From the NCBI GenBank assembly GCA_025964455.1, contig JAOPYU010000224.1, forward strand, positions 1 to 9,284: a DNA stretch of 9,284 nt, written 5' to 3'. This stretch comes from Thermoleophilia bacterium. Lineage in GTDB: Bacteria > Actinomycetota > Thermoleophilia > Gaiellales > SKUG01. Both the position numbers and the translations under genes were made by a program. Under the pieces are notes generated by a model. The model did no database searches, had not been told where the DNA came from, and worked only from the letters and a program-made list of their open reading frames with translations. The first letter of the stretch is position 1; each line of letters opens with the position of its first letter. This document shows positions 6,382 through 9,284 of the stretch, one piece after another.

Positions 6382-6463
6382 TGGAGGCGGATGGATTCGA
6401 ACCATCGTAGGCATAGCCAGTGGGTTTACAGCCCACCCCCTTTAGCCACTCGGGCACACCTCC
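6382..6463 (-). tRNA. tRNA-Tyr (GTA anticodon)
   Basis: This 82-nt class II tRNA folds fully. The acceptor GGAGGTG pairs with CGCCTCC. The anticodon stem is GTGGG/CCCAC with loop CTGTAAA, giving anticodon GTA (plus-strand bases 6427-6429). A long variable arm follows, and the T-arm is GATGG-TTCGAAT-CCATC. The discriminator base is A, and CCA is not encoded (TCC follows). Tyrosine tRNAs in bacteria normally have the long variable arm, which fits. Confidence 0.96.
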
Positions 6464-6475
6464 GGGTGTGGACCC

Positions 6476-6504
6476 ATCCTAGCGGGCGATCCCCGCGGTG
6501 AGAA
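6476..6504 (-). promoter_or_regulatory. Probable promoter of tRNA-Tyr
   Basis: On the minus strand, TAGGAT (plus-strand 6476-6481) is a typical actinobacterial -10 box 12 bases before the tRNA 5' end. TTCTCA (6499-6504) stands 17 bases further upstream as a partial -35 box (4 of 6 match TTGACA). Confidence 0.6.
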
Positions 6505-6620
6505 GGGGTGGCGCGAGTTCCCCCTGCAACGAGCGGCCCGCTGCGCCCGACAGATCGGTGGGAAGCACTGCCGCCGGCCGGGACGCGGGCGTGGTGCACA
6601 TCACTCGGGATGGGGATCAC

Positions 6621-7592
6621 ATGACGGCTGTTTCAGGCTTCAATGGCTCGACGGCGCTCAAGATCGGGCTCGCCGCTGCGGGCGTGGGCGTGGGCGCATG
6701 GGCATTGTCGAGCGTGCTGCGAGACACATCGCCCGGGGATGACTACCCCGGCACCGGCGGCTACACCGATCCGGGTGCGGGCGGCTATCCGGGGACGGGC
6801 ATCAACCCCGGCGCCGGCACGAGCCCCGGCGACGACTACCCGGGCACGGGCGGCGGCTATCCGGGCGGCGGCACGAGCTACCCGACCTATCCGACCTACC
6901 CGACCGATCCGACGTATCCGGGCACAGGCGGCAGCTACCCCGGCGGCACCTCACCCGGGGATGACTACTACCCCGGCACGCCGACCTATCCGACGGATCC
7001 GTACTACCCGGACCCCACCTACCCGACCTACCCCACCTACCCCGGTGGCAGCGGCTCGGTGTGGAACGCGGTGCAGAACGCCGCGCCGTACTCGTGGACG
7101 AGCTCGGACGTCTCCCAGGTCGCCTCTGCCGCCACGAGCGCCGGCCGCTCCGCATACGACGCGGGTCAGATGGTCCGCAGCGTCTACGGCGCGACGCCGT
7201 ACTCGTGGACCGGCCACCAGGAAGCGCGCGTGGCAGCACAGGCGCTGCTGAGCGGTCGCGGCTCCTACGAGACCGGTCGCGTCATCGACGAGGTCGAGTG
7301 GGCCACGCCGTCGTACTGGTCGACCAACTCCGACGTGCGCCTCGCCGTCGCGGCGCTGCAGGGCGGCGTCTCGCAGTCGAGCATCGGGTCGATCATCCGC
7401 AACGCGGATCGCTATGGCAGCGAGTCGATCGCGGTCAACGAAGCCGAGGCGCGGCTGCGCAACGGCGGCTACGGCTCGTACCCGACGTACCCGGACCCCA
7501 GCTACCCGGGCTACCCCGGGCCGAGCTACCCGGATCCGAGCTACCCGGGCACGGGCTACCCGGGCAACACCTCGCCGGGCGACGACTACTAG
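6621..7592 (+). CDS. Membrane-anchored Pro/Gly/Tyr-rich protein with an internal repeat domain
   Basis: The 323-residue product is not of a family I recognise. The start at 6621 has GGGATGGGG ending 5 bases upstream; the frame is open further 5' but without a good site. Residues about 13-31 (LKIGLAAAGVGVGAWALSS) form one transmembrane segment or uncleaved signal anchor. Residues 37-145 are low complexity, built of YPT, PGTGG and DPxYP units and three SPGDDY boxes (37-42, 68-73, 111-116). Residues about 147-280 form an ordered helical domain of three related units about 37 residues long plus a partial fourth; PYSWT recurs at 156-160 and 193-197, with SYWST in register at 231-235. A second YP-rich tail (284-323) ends with SPGDDY at the very C-terminus. 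There are 34 tyrosines and no cysteine. It is probably exposed outside the membrane as a cell-surface or matrix protein; that is inference. Confidence 0.8.
   Translation: MTAVSGFNGSTALKIGLAAAGVGVGAWALSSVLRDTSPGDDYPGTGGYTDPGAGGYPGTGINPGAGTSPGDDYPGTGGGYPGGGTSYPTYPTYPTDPTYPGTGGSYPGGTSPGDDYYPGTPTYPTDPYYPDPTYPTYPTYPGGSGSVWNAVQNAAPYSWTSSDVSQVASAATSAGRSAYDAGQMVRSVYGATPYSWTGHQEARVAAQALLSGRGSYETGRVIDEVEWATPSYWSTNSDVRLAVAALQGGVSQSSIGSIIRNADRYGSESIAVNEAEARLRNGGYGSYPTYPDPSYPGYPGPSYPDPSYPGTGYPGNTSPGDDY
6729..7055 (+). repeat. In-frame Pro/Gly/Tyr-rich repeat tract
   Basis: This coding tract of the Tyr-rich protein consists of imperfect tandem units reading YPT, YPGTGG, DPTYP and SPGDDY. The DNA repeats are degenerate at third positions, so selection acts on the protein motif. 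A second tract with similar units lies at 7470-7589. Confidence 0.8.
7059..7463 (+). repeat. Three and a half protein repeats of about 37 residues
   Basis: Residues 147-281 of the Tyr-rich protein align as units of 37-38 residues: a helix ending in A-T-P-Y-S-W-T, a segment rich in S/D/E, a VAxAAL-type helix, and a G-R-x-x-Y/S-x-x-G turn. The units are clear at the protein level but not as DNA repeats, showing old duplication. Confidence 0.75.
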
Positions 7593-7620
7593 CGTCGCGC
7601 GCGAGACACGACTGACACTG

Positions 7621-7652
7621 CGTGGCCGGGTTCCAGCTGGAATCCGGCCACG
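7621..7652 (+). terminator. Strong intrinsic terminator of the Tyr-rich protein gene
   Basis: CGTGGCCGG (7621-7629) pairs with CCGGCCACG (7644-7652), extended by a G-T wobble and TTCC/GGAA around an AGCT tip, for about 14 base pairs. The tail GGTTTCTTCT follows on the plus strand. It lies 28 bases after the stop codon and just before the convergent EamA stop at 7671, so it may act on both. Confidence 0.85.
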
Positions 7653-7670
7653 GGTTTCTTCTGGGTGGCG

Positions 7671-8576
7671 TCAGTCAGCCGTCGCCGCCGCGCCGCGCGA
7701 CCCGAACACGACGCCGATCAGCACGAGCGCGGCCCCGCACAACTGCGCGGGGCTCGGCGCCTCCTCGAGCACCACGACGCCGAGCCCGAGCGCGGTCACC
7801 GGCTGCACGAGCAGCAGGATCGAGACGCGCGCGGCAGCCACGTGCGCGAGCGAACCGGAGATCATCAGCCAGGCGATCACCTGGCACACCCACGCGAGCG
7901 CCAGCATCCAGCCGATCGCGGGCCACGCGGGGAACAGCTCGAAGGAGCCGGCGACGAGCGCACACGCGAACGACACCGCCCCGGCGACGACGGTCGCCAC
8001 ACACAGCGATGCGATCGGAGTACCGTGCTCGGGCGAACCACCGCGCATCGCCAGCAGGAACCCGGCATAGGCGACGCCGGTGAGCAGCCCGGTGATGGCG
8101 CCCAGAAGCGGATCCTCGCCGAAGCTGTCGGCGCCGAGCGCGCCGCTGATGAGCACGATGCCGAGCAGCAGCGCAGGGAGCACCGCGAGTTGGCGGCGGG
8201 TGGGGCGCTCCTTCCACACGAGCCACGCGCCGAGCGGATACAGGAACACCTGCGAGTTGCCGAGCACGGTGGCAAGGCCGGCTCCTACCGCACCGATCGA
8301 CACGTGCCAGAGCACGAGGTCGGCGCCGAAGCTCACCCCGGCGACGATCGCCCAGCGCCACTGCGCGCGGGTCAGTCGCTCAGCCCGTCCGGTGCGCACC
8401 CACCACCAGGCAAGTGCAGCGAGCGGGGGCACCGCATAGGCGCAGCGCAGCGTGGCGCTCGTGGCAGGCGGCAGGTTGGCGAGGCGCACGAAGATCCCCG
8501 ACCACGCGATGAGCACGCTGCCGAACACCACGAGCACCGAGTGCGGCACGCGGGCTGGCTGACGCGTCTCGTTCAC
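7671..8576 (-). CDS. EamA (DMT superfamily) transporter
   Basis: The 301-residue integral membrane protein has ten predicted transmembrane helices in two EamA repeats (about 14-145 and 159-292), the normal size for the drug/metabolite transporter family. Family hallmarks are the block LWHVSIGAVGAGLATVLGN (89-107) followed by a helix ending in LVWKERPTRRQ (119-129), mirrored in the second half by VSILLLVQPVTALGLGVVVLEEAPSPAQ (251-278). Members export or import small metabolites such as amino acids, nucleosides or drugs; the substrate cannot be deduced here. The start is a GTG at 8576 that overlaps the TGA of the preceding minus-strand gene (GTGA, 4 bases), which implies translational coupling with that small membrane protein. 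The C-terminus is a short Ala-rich tail. Confidence 0.92.
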   Translation of the reverse strand: MNETRQPARVPHSVLVVFGSVLIAWSGIFVRLANLPPATSATLRCAYAVPPLAALAWWWVRTGRAERLTRAQWRWAIVAGVSFGADLVLWHVSIGAVGAGLATVLGNSQVFLYPLGAWLVWKERPTRRQLAVLPALLLGIVLISGALGADSFGEDPLLGAITGLLTGVAYAGFLLAMRGGSPEHGTPIASLCVATVVAGAVSFACALVAGSFELFPAWPAIGWMLALAWVCQVIAWLMISGSLAHVAAARVSILLLVQPVTALGLGVVVLEEAPSPAQLCGAALVLIGVVFGSRGAAATAD

Positions 8577-8983
8577 GCGCGCGGCGGCAGGAAGGCACGC
8601 AGCAGTGCACCGAACGCGAACACGGCGAGCTCGACCACGACCAGGGCGAGCGGCAGCTGCACGAAGGCGGCGGTCGAATCGTCACCGATCGCGGTGAGCG
8701 ATCCCCACGCGCCGACCGACAGCACCAACACTCCCGCAACGACGGCGTCGGCGCCTGGGCGGACGAGCGCGAGGCGCGCGTACAGCAGAAACGGGACGGT
8801 CGCGAGCAGCGCCAGGGCAATCGTCGAGAGCGAGAAGCTGGCACGCGCGAACAGCAGCCCAACCAGGCACATCGCCAGGCCGGCACCCACGATCAGGTAG
8901 ACCATCGCGGTGGCGGGAGAATCGCTCGGGACCTCGTCCACGGCAGGCGCGGAGCCCTGTTGCGTCATCGTCGACATGGCCAC
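8573..8983 (-). CDS. Small four-helix integral membrane protein
   Basis: The product is 136 residues with hydrophobic segments at about 26-46, 51-70, 79-99 and 106-130 and an acidic, Pro/Ser-containing N-terminal tail (about 1-24). I recognise no family motif. The longest start is GTG at 8983; ATG codons at 8977 (residue 3) and 8968 (residue 6) are equally possible, because no strong ribosome binding site distinguishes them. The stop codon overlaps the GTG start of the EamA transporter by 4 bases, so the two are almost certainly one operon and translationally coupled. The pairing suggests the small protein works with, or is simply co-expressed with, the transporter; this is inference. It is transcribed divergently from the tRNA-Met gene, with about 35 bases between the two. 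Confidence 0.78.
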   Translation of the reverse strand: MAMSTMTQQGSAPAVDEVPSDSPATAMVYLIVGAGLAMCLVGLLFARASFSLSTIALALLATVPFLLYARLALVRPGADAVVAGVLVLSVGAWGSLTAIGDDSTAAFVQLPLALVVVELAVFAFGALLRAFLPPRA

Positions 8984-9001
8984 CGCGTACCCGATCTGCT
9001 G

Positions 9002-9007
9002 TACAAT
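9002..9007 (+). promoter_or_regulatory. -10 box of tRNA-Met
   Basis: TACAAT lies 10 bases before the tRNA 5' end and matches the TATAAT consensus at 5 of 6 positions, with TG immediately upstream. No convincing -35 box is found at 16-18 bases, so only the -10 is called. Confidence 0.55.
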
Positions 9008-9017
9008 GACCCAACTT

Positions 9018-9091
9018 GGCGGTGTAGCTCAGCCGGTTAGAGCAGCGGAATCATAATCCGCGTGTCGGGGGTTCGAGTCCCTCCACCGCTA
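9018..9091 (+). tRNA. tRNA-Met (CAT anticodon), elongator type
   Basis: The 74-nt cloverleaf is complete. The acceptor GGCGGTG pairs with CACCGCT, including a G-T first pair. The D-arm is GCTC AGCCGGTTA GAGC. The anticodon stem GCGGA/TCCGC has loop ATCATAA, giving anticodon CAT (9052-9054). The T-arm is GGGGG-TTCGAGT-CCCTC and the discriminator is A. CCA is not encoded. The G1-U72 pair and the lack of the three-GC anticodon stem pairs argue against the initiator. A tRNA-Ile2 with lysidine-modified CAT is the remaining alternative, but the sequence looks like actinobacterial elongator Met. Confidence 0.93.
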
Positions 9092-9097
9092 CCTCAC

Positions 9098-9122
9098 GAA
9101 GGCCCGTTGCGGCGGGGCCTTC
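9098..9122 (+). terminator. Hairpin terminator after tRNA-Met
   Basis: GAAGGCCC (9098-9105) and GGGCCTTC (9115-9122) form a perfect 8-bp stem with a 9-base loop, 6 bases past the tRNA. No T-run follows. Confidence 0.6.
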
Positions 9123-9132
9123 CGGTTGCCGA

Positions 9133-9148
9133 GACCGGGCGCCCGGTC
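9133..9148. repeat. 16-bp perfect palindrome
   Basis: GACCGGGC followed by GCCCGGTC forms a perfect 16-bp palindrome in the gene-free tail. It could be an operator or part of an extended terminator region, or chance in GC-rich DNA. Confidence 0.4.
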
Positions 9149-9193
9149 CAGCAGCAGCGAGCCAGCGGTGGGCCGTCAACCGTCCTGTCAGCG

Positions 9194-9207
9194 GTCCGAC
9201 GTCGGAC
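9194..9207. repeat. 14-bp perfect palindrome
   Basis: GTCCGAC followed by GTCGGAC forms a perfect 14-bp palindrome, upstream of a possible TAGGAT -10 box at 9274-9279. It might be an operator for a gene starting beyond the window. The stretch 9092-9284 holds no visible gene. Confidence 0.35.
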
Positions 9208-9273
9208 TTCGTTGGACGCCTTCAGAAGCCGGGTCCCCCAGAGCGGTGATGTCGTGTCGGCTCGGTGCGCCCG

Positions 9274-9279
9274 TAGGAT
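9274..9279 (+). promoter_or_regulatory. Possible -10 box near the right edge
   Basis: TAGGAT, the same hexamer seen before tRNA-Tyr, lies 5 bases from the window end. No clear -35 box is present, so it may be the -10 of a gene or tRNA starting just outside. Confidence 0.25.
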
Positions 9280-9284
9280 CGACC

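Noticed and set aside
5157..6410. Long plus-strand open frame opposite the zincin-like and RRF-like genes
   Set aside because: It is antisense to a clear RRF homologue and runs into the tRNA-Tyr gene; no domain is seen.
6729..7055. CRISPR-like array of short repeats
   Set aside because: The repeats are protein-coding, irregular in spacing, degenerate at third codon positions, and have no unique spacers of constant length.
7665..8900. Long plus-strand open frame opposite the EamA operon
   Set aside because: It is antisense to a ten-helix transporter with family motifs; its translation is low-complexity Arg/His/Glu.
6382..9091. tRNA genes as attachment sites for an integrated island
   Set aside because: No integrase, no repeated tRNA 3' end, and no change in base composition are seen around either tRNA.

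Overview
High-GC bacterial chromosome. Strong third-position GC gives long meaningless open frames opposite real genes. Shine-Dalgarno starts, a TAGGAT-type -10 box ahead of a tRNA, tRNA genes without encoded CCA, and the style of the secreted beta-helix protein all suggest an actinobacterium, quite possibly of the Thermoleophilia/Solirubrobacterales type. That placement is inference; no phylogenetic marker was compared.

Layout, left to right. (1) Plus-strand block, 1-3756: an HD-GYP domain protein (possibly cut by the window edge), a secreted beta-helix protein with a C-terminal Ig-like part, a 94-aa protein with a Rho-N/SAP-like motif, and an AIM24-family protein. (2) Minus-strand block, 6463 down to 3826: tRNA-Tyr, a strong hairpin, a stand-alone ribosome recycling factor (RRF) homologue, a putative HExxH metallopeptidase with two C-terminal membrane segments, a 172-aa protein of unknown family, and a 77-aa EF-hand protein. 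The two blocks converge at 3753-3829, where a 10-bp perfect inverted repeat carries the stop codon of each gene in one arm. (3) Plus strand, 6621-7592: a membrane-anchored Pro/Gly/Tyr-rich protein with an internal domain built of about 37-residue repeats, ended by a strong terminator. (4) Minus strand, 8983 down to 7671: a small four-helix membrane protein translationally coupled to an EamA (DMT) transporter. (5) Plus strand, 9018-9091: elongator-type tRNA-Met with its own -10 box and a terminator-like hairpin, then 160 bp of palindrome-rich DNA without a visible gene.

There is no CRISPR array, insertion sequence, integrase, phage gene or toxin-antitoxin pair, and the window does not read as a mobile island. 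The genes do not form one pathway. The items most worth following are the RRF homologue away from any pyrH/tsf/rpsB context and just behind tRNA-Tyr, the repeat-domain Tyr-rich protein, and the putative membrane-tethered zincin with its unassigned neighbour. No clear new multi-gene system can be claimed from sequence alone.
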